DNA of 64,000 bases, taken from the NCBI GenBank assembly GCA_034189135.1, contig JAXHVO010000115.1:1-64000 (forward strand), read 5' to 3'. Position numbers and translations under genes: made by a program. The notes below the pieces were generated by a model. The model was not told the DNA's origin. It saw nothing but the letters and a program-made list of their open reading frames with translations, and ran no database searches. Positions within the stretch are counted from its first letter, which is position 1. Each line of letters starts with the position of its first letter. This document shows positions 19,101 to 28,206 of the stretch, in pieces. This DNA comes from Thermodesulfobacteriota bacterium. GTDB lineage: Bacteria; Desulfobacterota; Desulfobacteria; Desulfobacterales; JAUWMJ01.

Positions 19101-21111
19101 AACACCGTTGCGGGAAGGTGCAAGGATTTTTCATACTTTTGCCAAGGGAGGAAATTATCCGGTTATTCTGACTGTTGACGACGGAACCGGATTGTCTAAC
19201 GCTCGATCCACCTCCTCTATTTCTGTTAAAGTGAACGACGCGCCTGTGGCAAACGCAGGTGAAAACAGGAAGGCATGCGCCGGAAAAGTCGTCATTTTTG
19301 ATGGTAGTTCTTCAATAGATCCTGAAGGCGGTCTTATGAAATACCACTGGGACTTTGGAGACGGATCGACCGCCGAAGGGGTTAATCCAACCAAGACATA
19401 CGATAGGGGCGGAGTTTATCTGGTCACCCTGACAGTCACAGATGATTCCGGATTGAAAGAGGGGAGTACAGGCAGAGATCAAATAGTGGTTACGGTGGTT
19501 GAATCACCGGTGGCCGAAGCAGGACCCGATCAAACCGCATGTGCTGGCTTTCCCATTCGATTTAACGGTACTAAATCAAAGGATGTTGATGGCCTGGTAA
19601 ACAGTTTTCTATGGGATTTCGGCGACGGCGCTGTGGGCGGCGGTGCCAATCCGACCCATGTTTATGCCGAGGCAGGTACATACAAGGTGAGGCTGACCAT
19701 CACCGGCGATCGCATAGGTGATTGCAATAATACGGATAGCGATGAGATGATGGTGGTGATTCATGAAGCCCCGGTGGCTGAATTTACATGCCCGGCATCT
19801 GCCCCGGTGGGAAGGCCGATAACCCTTGATGCCCAGCAGTCAACAGTCCGCAGCGGAAATGTTATACAATACCACTGGGATTTTGGAGATAGAACTCACG
19901 GGGAAGGCGAGAAGGCAGAACATATCTATACGGAATACGGGTACTATGTTGTCAAACTAACGGTAACTGCCGATACTGAAACGGATTGTAACCAAACGAC
20001 CAAACAAAAAACAATAAGCATTAATGCACCACCGGTTGCAGAGGCGATTTCGGACGGGTTGGAACGACCGGAAAAAAATGACCGTTTGGTAGGGGTGAAT
20101 CAAATTGTCACTTTTAACGGTTCTTCCTCTCGCGATCCCGACGGTGTCATCGCTGATTTTGATTGGGATTTCGGTGATGGGAATAGGGACAGAGGCGTGC
20201 TGGTCAGACATCAATATAAAAAGGGAGGCAGCTATAAAGTGGTTTTACGCGTTACCGACAATACCAAGATGCCCAATAAAAGCTCAACCGACACTCTGAC
20301 TATCTCTGTAAATGAGACACCCCTGCCGGTTATAAAAACAAAAAAAATGCTTTGTGCGGGGGAAGAGGTATTGCTGAGTGCAAGTGGTTCTTATGATCCT
20401 GACGGTGAGATTGCCGGCTACACCTGGCATTTTGGTGATATGAGTCCTCCTCAACCGGGAAAAGAAGTCAGGCACACTTACCCTCTTCCGGGAAATTATA
20501 CGGCAACCTTGGAGGTGGATGACGGCAGCTCCGTGAGAAACAGTCTGGCACAAACATCGGTGATTATTAAGGTCAATGAGCCTCCGGTTGCCAATGCTGG
20601 ATTAGACCAAATCGTGTCGCCCGGTGAAAAGGTCTTATTTAACGGATCAGCAACCAAGGACCGTGACGGCTACATCAAGTCGTATCGCTGGGATTTTGGT
20701 GACGGAAGCACAGCCAAAGGGGCAAAACCAACCCATAGGTATAAAAATCCTGGTAAATACCGGGTAAAACTTGTTGCCATGGATAATTCCGAAACCAATT
20801 GCAACACGTCTGAAGATATCGTAAATATTCGGGTAAACGCTCCGCCAGTGGCTGTCATTAAGAGCGGGCTTGAAAAAGTTTCCCATGGAGTATATAATGC
20901 AATTGTTTTTGATGCCACCGGATCATACGATCTGGATAACGATCCGTTAACTTATTCCTGGAAATTCGGCGATGGTCAGAGCGCTCAAGGGCCAAAGGTC
21001 ACCCATCGTTTTAAAAAACCAGGGAAATACACGGTTAAATTAAGCGTTGATGACGGTTCAAGACTCAAATCAAGTGTGAATCATGATGAAGTTGTCATTA
21101 AAGTTAAATAA
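16189..21111 (+). CDS. Large exported PKD-repeat protein
   Basis: This is a secreted or surface protein of about 1640 aa. The start at 16189 is chosen because TGGAAGG lies 8 bases upstream and the product then begins with a normal signal peptide (about 38 residues, ending SSPAFGA); the frame is open back to a GTG at 16096. An N-terminal region of about 270 residues with no family I recognise is followed by an array of 15 PKD domains to the C terminus. I counted 15 WDFGDG-type motifs (variants WDLGDG, WNLGDG, WDFSD, WNFGDG, WHFGD, WKFGDG), spaced about 80-95 residues apart. There is no sorting signal or membrane anchor at the C terminus. PKD arrays usually mediate adhesion or protein contacts, so adhesin or matrix protein is inferred. 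Confidence 0.85.
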   Translation: MNQNNFNISPYYGKMTLIFVVLLWIFSSPAFGAEPAYLITYGHGAGTVEGDDDFFQVVFIRMPEKMRDAVYVRIFDADCGGEVDARYRKKFDTRTGFKLFGGKGAYSIPGIQKPTPAKPDLYAGFMLADEEFGEDPLWDNRWYTLAKVTPEDGEKVGQFRYFKVVIEGKEGDDGNAFLITVSSEEHSITPPDEVEIFTFAPTIRLPRPGVFSEMRFFVPEDVHQIVVHNFDLSGAKIGVDTAFRSNLKVGSSGQNEWMKGTVQLKEIEVGRMCALRFEGGREMPNDGTFYVTDKNGKLMPMLVSIYLHEPNARPRPQIDLEPIDDCHTFVFNGLRTLDPEGDALKFMWDFGDGTSEKGAPSVHRYESPGRYQATVIVESDSGLINNSAIKHFTVTVNHPPIANAGSDLVVAPGETFSLDASKSTDADGKVVRHYWDLGDGRKARGRKVSHVYRKPGLYTASLRVEDNSGSLCNFATDQCKVFVNASPESNAGEDRVASVAEPVHFSGVDSRDTDGKIVSYDWNLGDGTKKSGVNITHAFLKPGLYRVRLTVTDDSNAKNKTATDTLTVRVNDPPIARAGKDRNASAGETIRFNASESVDKDGKLIEFLWDFGDGTKQKTDGKIKTITHSYLGPGKYMVTLTVRDDSGSRADTGQDTVLVNINHPPVAVAGPDQQVKAREVTFDASGSHDPDGELIKYLWDFGDGKTGKGVSVRHTYRNPGKYAVGLTVVDDSKTSTSRASDEMTVTVNHLPIADAGRDRVGMTGQVFTFDGSASVDPDGAVIKYVWDFGDGAINEGIQVTHSYSSPGKYNVLLTVYDNFKKEGGVGFDETVITINRPPVAVAGDDLHIAPGEKVLFDGSRSYDPDGKIVSYQWDFSDKIETGKSTKAFQSAKVRRSFDTSGTYSAILTVVDNCRVENSTSQDKVSIKINHRPRANAGKNIHTPERTVLLDGSASSDADGDPLTYIWNFGDGTPLREGARIFHTFAKGGNYPVILTVDDGTGLSNARSTSSISVKVNDAPVANAGENRKACAGKVVIFDGSSSIDPEGGLMKYHWDFGDGSTAEGVNPTKTYDRGGVYLVTLTVTDDSGLKEGSTGRDQIVVTVVESPVAEAGPDQTACAGFPIRFNGTKSKDVDGLVNSFLWDFGDGAVGGGANPTHVYAEAGTYKVRLTITGDRIGDCNNTDSDEMMVVIHEAPVAEFTCPASAPVGRPITLDAQQSTVRSGNVIQYHWDFGDRTHGEGEKAEHIYTEYGYYVVKLTVTADTETDCNQTTKQKTISINAPPVAEAISDGLERPEKNDRLVGVNQIVTFNGSSSRDPDGVIADFDWDFGDGNRDRGVLVRHQYKKGGSYKVVLRVTDNTKMPNKSSTDTLTISVNETPLPVIKTKKMLCAGEEVLLSASGSYDPDGEIAGYTWHFGDMSPPQPGKEVRHTYPLPGNYTATLEVDDGSSVRNSLAQTSVIIKVNEPPVANAGLDQIVSPGEKVLFNGSATKDRDGYIKSYRWDFGDGSTAKGAKPTHRYKNPGKYRVKLVAMDNSETNCNTSEDIVNIRVNAPPVAVIKSGLEKVSHGVYNAIVFDATGSYDLDNDPLTYSWKFGDGQSAQGPKVTHRFKKPGKYTVKLSVDDGSRLKSSVNHDEVVIKVK

Positions 21112-21286
21112 GGGGAGTCAGCGAGCCGTTGGCGACTTGTAAATAGAAAACAGAAATCCGTAGTGAATGAAACGGGATTACAACTTGAGTGTATAGCAAA
21201 ATGTTCGATTCAGTTTCACCAAAACGATACCTAGACAAATGTTCGACGTTTAATGAACGCGTTACTCCATAGTATGAAAGGATATC

Positions 21287-22225
21287 ATGTATATACGATT
21301 CTGGGGAGTACGAGGGTCCATAGCAACTCCCCTTACAAACGCCGAGCTGGAAAAAAAAATTAAAACAGCGGTGAAACTGGCCATAAAAGCAGGTATTACT
21401 GACACCGTGCAAGTGCCAGATTTTTTACAAAAATTGCCCCTGCATATCCGCAGGACAGTTGGAGGGGACACGGCCTGTGTGGAGATACAGGCTGGAGGTA
21501 AAATCCTTATTCTTGATGCGGGCACAGGCTTTCGTCGTCTGGGTTTGGACCTGATCAAAAGATCCGGGGGAAATCCAATTGAAGCTCATATTTTAATGAC
21601 ACACACTCACTGGGATCATATCAGTGGAATTCCTTTCTTTGTTCCGGCTTTTTCCGCTAAAAATAATCTTACTTTTTACAGTCCGTTTCCAGGACTTAAA
21701 GAGCGCCTTGCAAGGCAGCAAAATTTTGAGTACTTTCCAGCACCATTATCGCAAACTTTTCAATTCGTTCGCTTGAATGAGAATGCGTCATTTCATATAG
21801 GTGATATTAAAATTGAAAATATCCCCCTTATCCATCCCGGAGGAATTTACAGCTATCGAATTACTCATGGTAATAAAACGATCGTATACGCCACAGATTC
21901 CGAGTATAAAAAACTATCCCCCAATGCACTTAAACCTTTTACTGATTTTTTCCATGGTACAGACATACTGATATTTGATGCCCAGTATACAATGCTGGAA
22001 AATGTTGAAAAGGAAGACTGGGGCCACAGTAATGTATTTACAGGGATAGACATGGCTATTGAAGCTGAAGTGAAAAAACTTGTATTCATCCACCATGAAC
22101 CCGGCTATAATGATGAGAAATTATATAAAATATTTTTAAAAGCAAAAGAGTATGTTGATATTAATCAGCCCAAAGTACCTCTTAAGCTCATACTCGCCTC
22201 CGAAGGGCTAAGCATGACTGTATAG
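21287..22225 (+). CDS. Metallo-beta-lactamase-fold hydrolase
   Basis: This is a cytoplasmic metal-dependent hydrolase of 312 aa. The metal motif is HxHxDH (LMTHTHWDHISG, about residue 106), and the N terminus MYIRFWGVRGSIATP is typical of the PhnP/ribonuclease Z-like branch. Further histidines lie near GGIYSYRITHGN and FIHHEPGYND. The substrate is unknown; relatives act on cyclic phosphodiesters or in signalling. GAAAGG precedes the ATG. It sits 140 bases before a STAS/RsbW pair in the same orientation, which suggests a joint regulatory unit. Confidence 0.82.
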   Translation: MYIRFWGVRGSIATPLTNAELEKKIKTAVKLAIKAGITDTVQVPDFLQKLPLHIRRTVGGDTACVEIQAGGKILILDAGTGFRRLGLDLIKRSGGNPIEAHILMTHTHWDHISGIPFFVPAFSAKNNLTFYSPFPGLKERLARQQNFEYFPAPLSQTFQFVRLNENASFHIGDIKIENIPLIHPGGIYSYRITHGNKTIVYATDSEYKKLSPNALKPFTDFFHGTDILIFDAQYTMLENVEKEDWGHSNVFTGIDMAIEAEVKKLVFIHHEPGYNDEKLYKIFLKAKEYVDINQPKVPLKLILASEGLSMTV

Positions 22226-22365
22226 GGATTCGAGCCAAAATAAATACACCAGTTTATTTGACCAATTGGGATCAATGGCTAAAATGCTTCAGTCGTTACA
22301 TGGTTCATTGAGAAAAATGTAAACGGTTACCGGGCTTTTGACTTTTGGGTGACGAAAGGAAAAAG

Positions 22366-22707
22366 ATGAAAATAGAAGAGACCTTACAACAGGATGTATC
22401 GTGCATTAACCTTAATGGACGATTTGATGCCAACACCAGCGATGCGGTGGAAAATTTTATACGGGAAAGAATCGAAAAAGGTCGCAGCCAGTTTGTATTG
22501 AATATGAAAAATGTATCGTTTATATCCAGTGCCGGTTTACGCGTTGTTATTATCATTGCTAGGGAACTGAGAAATGAATATCAGGGAGATTTGCATATCG
22601 CAGCGCTTCAGCCTTCTGTGAACAGAGTGTTTGAGATATCCGGGCTAAATAATATCCTTAAAATGTTTGACGATGAACAGGCAGCGGGCGAAGCTTTTTC
22701 CAAATAG
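22366..22707 (+). CDS. STAS-domain anti-sigma factor antagonist
   Basis: A single STAS domain of 113 aa resembles SpoIIAA/RsbV. The phosphorylatable-serine loop reads FISSAGLRVVII (about residue 57). Such proteins capture an RsbW-type kinase when unphosphorylated. The ATG at 22366 follows GAAAGGA by about six bases and is preferred over a TTG seven codons upstream. The next gene encodes the probable kinase partner. Confidence 0.85.
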   Translation: MKIEETLQQDVSCINLNGRFDANTSDAVENFIRERIEKGRSQFVLNMKNVSFISSAGLRVVIIIARELRNEYQGDLHIAALQPSVNRVFEISGLNNILKMFDDEQAAGEAFSK

Positions 22708-22746
22708 ACCGGGCGTTAATAAACATAAGCGATTTTGTGAGGAAAC

Positions 22747-23181
22747 ATGAAACAGACATATGACTTTCCGGCTGATACTGCTGTTTTGGAAAAAATAGGC
22801 AAGCTGGCAACCGATGCGGGAGGTAATGCCGGGTTTGATGATATTGAAATCGGAGATATCCAGCTTGCTCTTGATGAAGTTTGTACCAATACGATTATTC
22901 ACGGACTTAAAAGCGATCCATCCAGAACCTTCCAAATGGTACTTCAGTGGGATCCCGGTGCAATCGAGATCCAGATTCATGAATCCGGGGAGCCTTTTGA
23001 TCCACTGGATTTTGACGATCCGAATCTGGAAAATATTATGGAACAGCAGACCGAGGGTGGCCTGGGACTCTATTTCCTGCGGGAACTTATGGATGAAGCG
23101 GACTTTCGGGTTGGACAGGATGGAACAAAAACATGGCGCATTGTAAAAAAGAAAGCTTCTCCGAAAAATCAAATACTGTAG
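22747..23181 (+). CDS. RsbW-like anti-sigma/serine kinase
   Basis: This is a GHKL-type ATP-binding protein of 144 aa, the expected partner of the STAS protein encoded 40 bases upstream. The N box is IQLALDEVCTNTIIHG (about residue 38), the G1-like box IHESGEPFDP (about 79), and the glycine-rich lid TEGGLGLYFLRELMDE (about 98). No sigma factor or PP2C phosphatase is encoded in the window, so the third partner must lie elsewhere. The targets could include the surface proteins upstream, which is inference. Confidence 0.83.
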   Translation: MKQTYDFPADTAVLEKIGKLATDAGGNAGFDDIEIGDIQLALDEVCTNTIIHGLKSDPSRTFQMVLQWDPGAIEIQIHESGEPFDPLDFDDPNLENIMEQQTEGGLGLYFLRELMDEADFRVGQDGTKTWRIVKKKASPKNQIL

Positions 23182-23308
23182 CCTAGAAATATTTAGTTGC
23201 ACTCCTCATCAAACATCCCCACATGACCTGACGATTATTATTCCAAGCGGATCCGAAGATGAAATGCTTTCTGGTCGGTTAATTAAAACAGATACTCAAG
23301 ATTGGTAG

Positions 23309-23530
23309 TTTATACTGTTTCTAAAAATATATTCCGTTTTTAACGATGAAAAACTCGTATATAAGAAATCGTAAAGAAAGAACCAGATATCTTTATTATA
23401 ATTAATTTCGGTATGACAACGACTACAATCAATTAGCCATATTGCGCTTAAGTTCTTTCTTAACGATTTCTAATACACTCAGACAGTTTCCTCATTTAAA
23501 ACGGAACATATTTTTGAGAATTACTATAAA
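23309..23530. repeat. Long imperfect inverted repeat, about 222 bp
   Basis: The left arm (23321-23383, extendable to 23309) and right arm (23452-23518, extendable to 23530) pair over about 65 bases with scattered mismatches and small gaps. The outer part pairs CTAAAAATATATTCCGTTTT with its complement, and the inner part pairs AGAAATCGTAAAGAAAGAAC with one mismatch. The loop is about 68 bases and noncoding. This fits a MITE-like element or a long RNA hairpin; no target duplication is evident. Confidence 0.65.
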
Positions 23531-23565
23531 GACGAATGCACTCCGAATTTTAGGCATGTTTAATC

Positions 23566-23610
23566 TTACATTAATGTAATTAATTGGGTAAAAAAATTAC
23601 ATTAATGTAA
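23566..23610. promoter_or_regulatory. Two identical 14-bp palindromes, enhancer-like
   Basis: TTACATTAATGTAA occurs at 23566-23579 and again at 23597-23610, each a perfect palindrome. Their centres are 31 bp apart, close to three helical turns. They lie about 140 and 110 bp upstream of the start predicted from the sigma-54 promoter at 23687. This matches the geometry of enhancer sites for sigma-54 activators. The sequence is not the NtrC consensus, so the binding protein is unknown. Confidence 0.7.
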
Positions 23611-23686
23611 GACAGCAACATTATTCCCAACCTGCATGATTATCATATCCTATTGCTTTAATTAATAAATATTTTTTTTCCCGGTT

Positions 23687-23703
23687 TTGGCATATCCATT
23701 GCA
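23687..23703 (+). promoter_or_regulatory. Sigma-54 promoter upstream of glnD
   Basis: TTGGCATATCCATTGCA carries the -24 GG (23689-23690) and -12 GC (23701-23702) with the required 10 bases between them, inside a close match to TGGCAC-N5-TTGCA. The predicted start is near 23714, about 40 bases before the glnD ATG. Sigma-54 control fits a nitrogen gene. Confidence 0.8.
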
Positions 23704-23753
23704 GATAGATACTACATTAAAATATTTTAAAAGGAAAAATTGCATAACAGCAA

Positions 23754-26360
23754 ATGCATTACAAAGCCTCAGTCATATTGAAAGAAAAAATCGGGCAGTT
23801 AATCTCAGATCTTAGGGAAGAAAATACCCTTTCTTTTCTAAAAGGGCATTCGCAAATTTTGGACGAATACTTGCAAACCGGTTTTGCCACAAGCATGGTC
23901 GGCCCAAGCATTGACCTGGCAAAAAATCCGTATGCATTCATTGCTCTTGGAGGATATGGCCGTCAGGAGCAATGTGTTTATTCCGATGTCGATCTTCTTT
24001 TTCTTTTTAAAGAAAGTGTACCGGTGGAAGCCGAGAGTCTTATCCGTGAAATCGTTTATCCACTGTGGGATATCGGTCTGGATGTCGGTTATGCCACCCG
24101 TTCAATAAAGGAGTGTTTAACCCTTGCTCGAAATGATTTTGCAGTTTTGACATCTTTATTGGATGCGCGTTTTATTTGCGGAATGTCTCCTTTATATTCA
24201 AAGCTAATGCAGCAGCTGAGGAAAAAAATCATCAAAAAAGATCATCAAAAAATCATTGACCGGCTGGTGGAAAGCAGCAATGAACGCCATATTCGTTTCG
24301 GAGACTCTACCTATCGCCTCGAGCCCAACCTGAAGGAAGGACAAGGAGGCTTGAGAGATTATCATACCATACTGTGGCTATCCAGGGTAGAATTTCAACT
24401 CAAACAGCCGAGAGATCTTGAGTATGATGGCCGACTCTCCCATGAAGAGTTTAAGGAGCTCACCGAAGCTCTTTCATTTATCTGGAATGTGCGAAATCGG
24501 CTCCACTTGTTGGCAGGCAGGAAATGCGATCAACTTCATTTCGAAAATCAGATTTCGCTGGCCGAAAAACTTAAATATAAAATATCAAACGGGCAGCAAC
24601 CGGTTGAAAGACTTCTGGGCCGGCTTCATCGCATGATGGATTTTATAAAACAGCAACACCTGATGTTTCTTTACGAACTCGGATATAGGGCCGGTAGAAA
24701 AACCAGAAAGCGACTAGCAAAGGAGTCTAAGGTAAATGGAATAGAAGTTATAAGGGATATGCTGAACTATACTTCCTCAGAAAAAATCTTAAGCTCACCT
24801 AATCTACTGCTTTTCATATTCGAAGAAAGTATGCGGTTGGAAATCCCTCTGAGTCATGAAGCCAAACGAATGGTAAAGGAATTCGGCTATCTTGTCGACA
24901 CCGACTTCAGAACTTCGGTTTTCAATGTTAAAATTTTTGAACGTATTTTATTAACGCCTGCTCCTGCTTTCAATGTTCTAAAAGAAATGCTCAGCACCGG
25001 CTTTTTGGTCCGCTTTATTCCTGAATTTGATCGGATTGTTAACCGGATCCAGTATGATGAGTATCACCTCTTTCCTGTGGATAAGCATTTACTTCGGACC
25101 GTGCAGATAGTTAAAAATTTTGCCGCCGGTGGTGATGCCACAGATCCTTTATGTATCGATTTGTATAAAGAACTTAAAAGCAAAAGGCTTTTGCTGTGGG
25201 CGGCTTTGCTTCACGATATCGGAAAGGGGGACCTGACAGCCGATCATTCCAAAAGCGGAGCTGGAATTGCTAAAAAAATACTTTCGGAGAAAGGATTTAA
25301 ATCAAAGGACATTGAAACAGTATCCTTTTTAATTGAAAGGCACCTGTTTTTAATTAAAACAGCCACAAGAAGAGATATCCACGACGAGGAGACATCCATT
25401 TTTTGCGCAACAACGGTAAAGGAGATTGATCGCCTGAAAATGCTATATCTTTTGACTGTTGCCGATTCCATGGCAACAGGACCCAAAGCGTGGAATGACT
25501 GGACGCAAACCTTGCTCAGGGATTTTTTTCTTAAGGTGTTAAATGTCCTTGAAAAAGGAGAGTTGGCAAGCCGAAAAGCGGTTAAAGTCATGGAAATGAA
25601 GAAATCTCAGCTTCTCAGTGAGGAATCGCTACCGGAAAGCAAAAAGGATTTGGAAGAACTCTTTAACGTCTTTTCGCCGAGATATCTTTTGTACGCTGAT
25701 ACAGGGCAGATCACGGAAGATATAAGGCTTTATAAAAGTCTTGGGGAGAAAGAGTTTGTCTGGGACATAACAAAATCAGCCGATGCAAACACACGGGTGG
25801 TCAAAATTTGCGCCAAAGACCGGCCAGGAATCTTTTCAAAGATTTCAGGTGTGTTCACTTTAAACAGCATCGATATTATTGATGCACAAATTTTCACCTG
25901 GAGAAACCGGATTGCACTGGATATCTTCACTGTCAAACCACCTTTGGAGCAGCTTTTTGAAGATGAACGCTGGAAGCGGGTGGGAAAAAATCTTCAATCA
26001 GCATTGTCAGAAGATCTCGATCTTACAAAGTCCCTTAGCGAAAAAATGGCGGCATACAAATCTTTGAAAACCTTGGGATTTATAAGGCCGCATCGAATCG
26101 TCGTTGATAATGACAGTTCCAGCTTTTTTACCATTGTTGAGGTGTTTGCATATGACTTTCCCGGACTCCTTTTCACTATTACGGATGCCCTTTTCAGCTG
26201 CAAGCTCGATATCTGGGTGGCAAAAATAGCCACCAAGGTGGACCAGGTAGTAGATGTTTTTTATGTCAGGGATTTTGACGGTCAGAAGGTCGATTCGTCT
26301 GACCATGTGGATGAAATAAAAGCAGCCATAGAAAAAAGACTTCCGCCAATAGCTTCATAA
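23754..26360 (+). CDS. glnD: P-II uridylyltransferase/uridylyl-removing enzyme
   Basis: This bifunctional nitrogen sensor uridylylates P-II when glutamine is low and removes UMP when it is high. At 868 aa it has the full GlnD length. The nucleotidyltransferase motif GGYGRQEQCVYSDVDLLF is at residues about 66-83. The HD domain for UMP removal contains LLWAALLHDIGKGD (about 481-494). Two C-terminal ACT domains (about 683-760 and 787-868) should bind glutamine. Its substrate P-II is encoded at 27841 and retains the target tyrosine. The gene follows a sigma-54 promoter and precedes amt-glnK-glnA on the same strand. Confidence 0.95.
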   Translation: MHYKASVILKEKIGQLISDLREENTLSFLKGHSQILDEYLQTGFATSMVGPSIDLAKNPYAFIALGGYGRQEQCVYSDVDLLFLFKESVPVEAESLIREIVYPLWDIGLDVGYATRSIKECLTLARNDFAVLTSLLDARFICGMSPLYSKLMQQLRKKIIKKDHQKIIDRLVESSNERHIRFGDSTYRLEPNLKEGQGGLRDYHTILWLSRVEFQLKQPRDLEYDGRLSHEEFKELTEALSFIWNVRNRLHLLAGRKCDQLHFENQISLAEKLKYKISNGQQPVERLLGRLHRMMDFIKQQHLMFLYELGYRAGRKTRKRLAKESKVNGIEVIRDMLNYTSSEKILSSPNLLLFIFEESMRLEIPLSHEAKRMVKEFGYLVDTDFRTSVFNVKIFERILLTPAPAFNVLKEMLSTGFLVRFIPEFDRIVNRIQYDEYHLFPVDKHLLRTVQIVKNFAAGGDATDPLCIDLYKELKSKRLLLWAALLHDIGKGDLTADHSKSGAGIAKKILSEKGFKSKDIETVSFLIERHLFLIKTATRRDIHDEETSIFCATTVKEIDRLKMLYLLTVADSMATGPKAWNDWTQTLLRDFFLKVLNVLEKGELASRKAVKVMEMKKSQLLSEESLPESKKDLEELFNVFSPRYLLYADTGQITEDIRLYKSLGEKEFVWDITKSADANTRVVKICAKDRPGIFSKISGVFTLNSIDIIDAQIFTWRNRIALDIFTVKPPLEQLFEDERWKRVGKNLQSALSEDLDLTKSLSEKMAAYKSLKTLGFIRPHRIVVDNDSSSFFTIVEVFAYDFPGLLFTITDALFSCKLDIWVAKIATKVDQVVDVFYVRDFDGQKVDSSDHVDEIKAAIEKRLPPIAS

Positions 26361-26424
26361 CAGAAGGCTTACGGAGCACATTCATGAAAGTAGGGAGAGG
26401 GTGGATTGAAGGATAATGTTATTT

Positions 26425-26453
26425 TTGACACGATGTAAGCGGTAAAATCTATT
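26425..26453 (+). promoter_or_regulatory. Possible sigma-70 promoter for amt
   Basis: TTGACA at 26425-26430 is followed after 17 bases by TCTATT (26448-26453), a four-of-six -10 match. It lies 35 bases before the ammonium transporter ATG. No sigma-54 motif was found in this gap. Confidence 0.5.
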
Positions 26454-26487
26454 AAACCTAACAATAAATACGGGAGAAATATCTAAC

Positions 26488-27786
26488 ATGAAATTTAAAA
26501 AAATTATTTTAACGGTGAATATCTTATTGGCACCTTTTTCATCAGCCTTTGCGGCTGATATGTTAAATTCAGGTGACACTGCATGGATTATCGTGGCCAC
26601 AGCTCTGGTTATGGTGATGACACCGGCGGGTCTGGCGCTCTTCTATGGCGGAATGTCACGGTACAAAAACCTTCTCAATACAATTGCAATGACTTTTGTT
26701 GCCTATTGTCTCGCGAGTGTGATCTGGATGATGTGGGGCTATACCCTGGCATTTGGCTCTGATAAAGGAGGGGTAATAGGTGGTCTGGAAAATCTGTTTT
26801 TAGCCGGAGTCGGTGTGAACAGCCTTACCGGTTCTATTCCGACATATGTCTTTTTACTTTTTCAGATGACGTTTGCCTGTATTACTGTGGCCCTTGTTCT
26901 TGGTTCTATTGTTGACAGAATGAAATTTTCTTCGTGGATTGTTTTCACTGTTTTGTGGATCACCTTCATTTATTGCCCCATTGCCCACTGGGTGTGGGGT
27001 GGCGGCTGGATGGGGAAAATGGGCGCGCTTGATTTTGCCGGCGGGACGGTGGTGCATATCAATGCCGGTGTGGCCGGCCTCGTTCTTTCCTTAGTTGTAG
27101 GCAAGCGGATCGGATATGGTAAAGAAGCAATGTTTCCCTCTAGTATCGTGTTCACCGGTTTGGGTGCGGCGCTTCTCTGGTTTGGATGGTTCGGCTTTAA
27201 TGCTGGCAGTCAGCTTGCCGCGGACGGCGTTGCCGGGTCCGCTTTCTTGGTTACCAACACTTCTGCTTCCATGGCCGCCCTGTCCTGGATGTTTACAGAA
27301 TGGCTGGTAAATAAAAAACCGACCGTACTTGGAATGGCATCCGGAGTGGTTGCCGGGCTGGTTGCAATCACACCTGCAGCAGGGTTTGTCAACTTGTCCG
27401 CATCGATTGTTATCGGACTCGTTGCTGGAGTTCTTGGTTTTTATTCTGTTGCGGTACTCAAGCAAAAAATGGGTTATGATGATTCTTTAGATGCATTCGG
27501 CGTTCACGGCGTATGTGGTATTTGGGGTGCTCTTGCAACCGGAATTTTTGCCAATCCGGCAATAACCGAAGGAGCAAAGGGTCTGATTTATGGGAACCCG
27601 AAACAGCTTTGGATCCAGTTTGTTTCCATAGTTGCCACAGCGGTTTTCACAGCTGTCGGAACCATCATTGTAATATATGTGACAAAATTAATCACCAGCG
27701 GCTTAAGAGTAGAAGAGGAAAGCGAAATAATGGGTTTGGACAGCTCCATACATGGTGAGAGAGGGTTTGAAATACAGGAAGTATAA
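26488..27786 (+). CDS. amt: Ammonium transporter
   Basis: This inner-membrane Amt/MEP/Rh channel for ammonium has 432 aa with a cleavable-looking leader (to about residue 23) and about eleven membrane segments. Family features are PAGLALFYGGMSRYKN (about 46), the pore histidine in CPIAHWVWGGG (about 167) and the second in AFGVHGVCGIWGALATG (about 340). It lies 54 bases before the P-II gene, the conserved amt-glnK arrangement in which uridylylation-sensitive P-II plugs the channel. Confidence 0.95.
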   Translation: MKFKKIILTVNILLAPFSSAFAADMLNSGDTAWIIVATALVMVMTPAGLALFYGGMSRYKNLLNTIAMTFVAYCLASVIWMMWGYTLAFGSDKGGVIGGLENLFLAGVGVNSLTGSIPTYVFLLFQMTFACITVALVLGSIVDRMKFSSWIVFTVLWITFIYCPIAHWVWGGGWMGKMGALDFAGGTVVHINAGVAGLVLSLVVGKRIGYGKEAMFPSSIVFTGLGAALLWFGWFGFNAGSQLAADGVAGSAFLVTNTSASMAALSWMFTEWLVNKKPTVLGMASGVVAGLVAITPAAGFVNLSASIVIGLVAGVLGFYSVAVLKQKMGYDDSLDAFGVHGVCGIWGALATGIFANPAITEGAKGLIYGNPKQLWIQFVSIVATAVFTAVGTIIVIYVTKLITSGLRVEEESEIMGLDSSIHGERGFEIQEV

Positions 27787-27810
27787 AAGCTCATTATATA
27801 GATAGATTAA

Positions 27811-28179
<369 letters not shown>

Positions 28180-28206
28180 TTTACTACTTACGTAGTTAGT
28201 CTGAAG

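Noticed and set aside
17100-21111. Periodic sequence in the PKD gene considered as a nucleotide repeat or CRISPR-like array
   Set aside because: The periodicity is at protein level (about 80-95 residues), units are diverged, and there are no identical short repeats with unique spacers.
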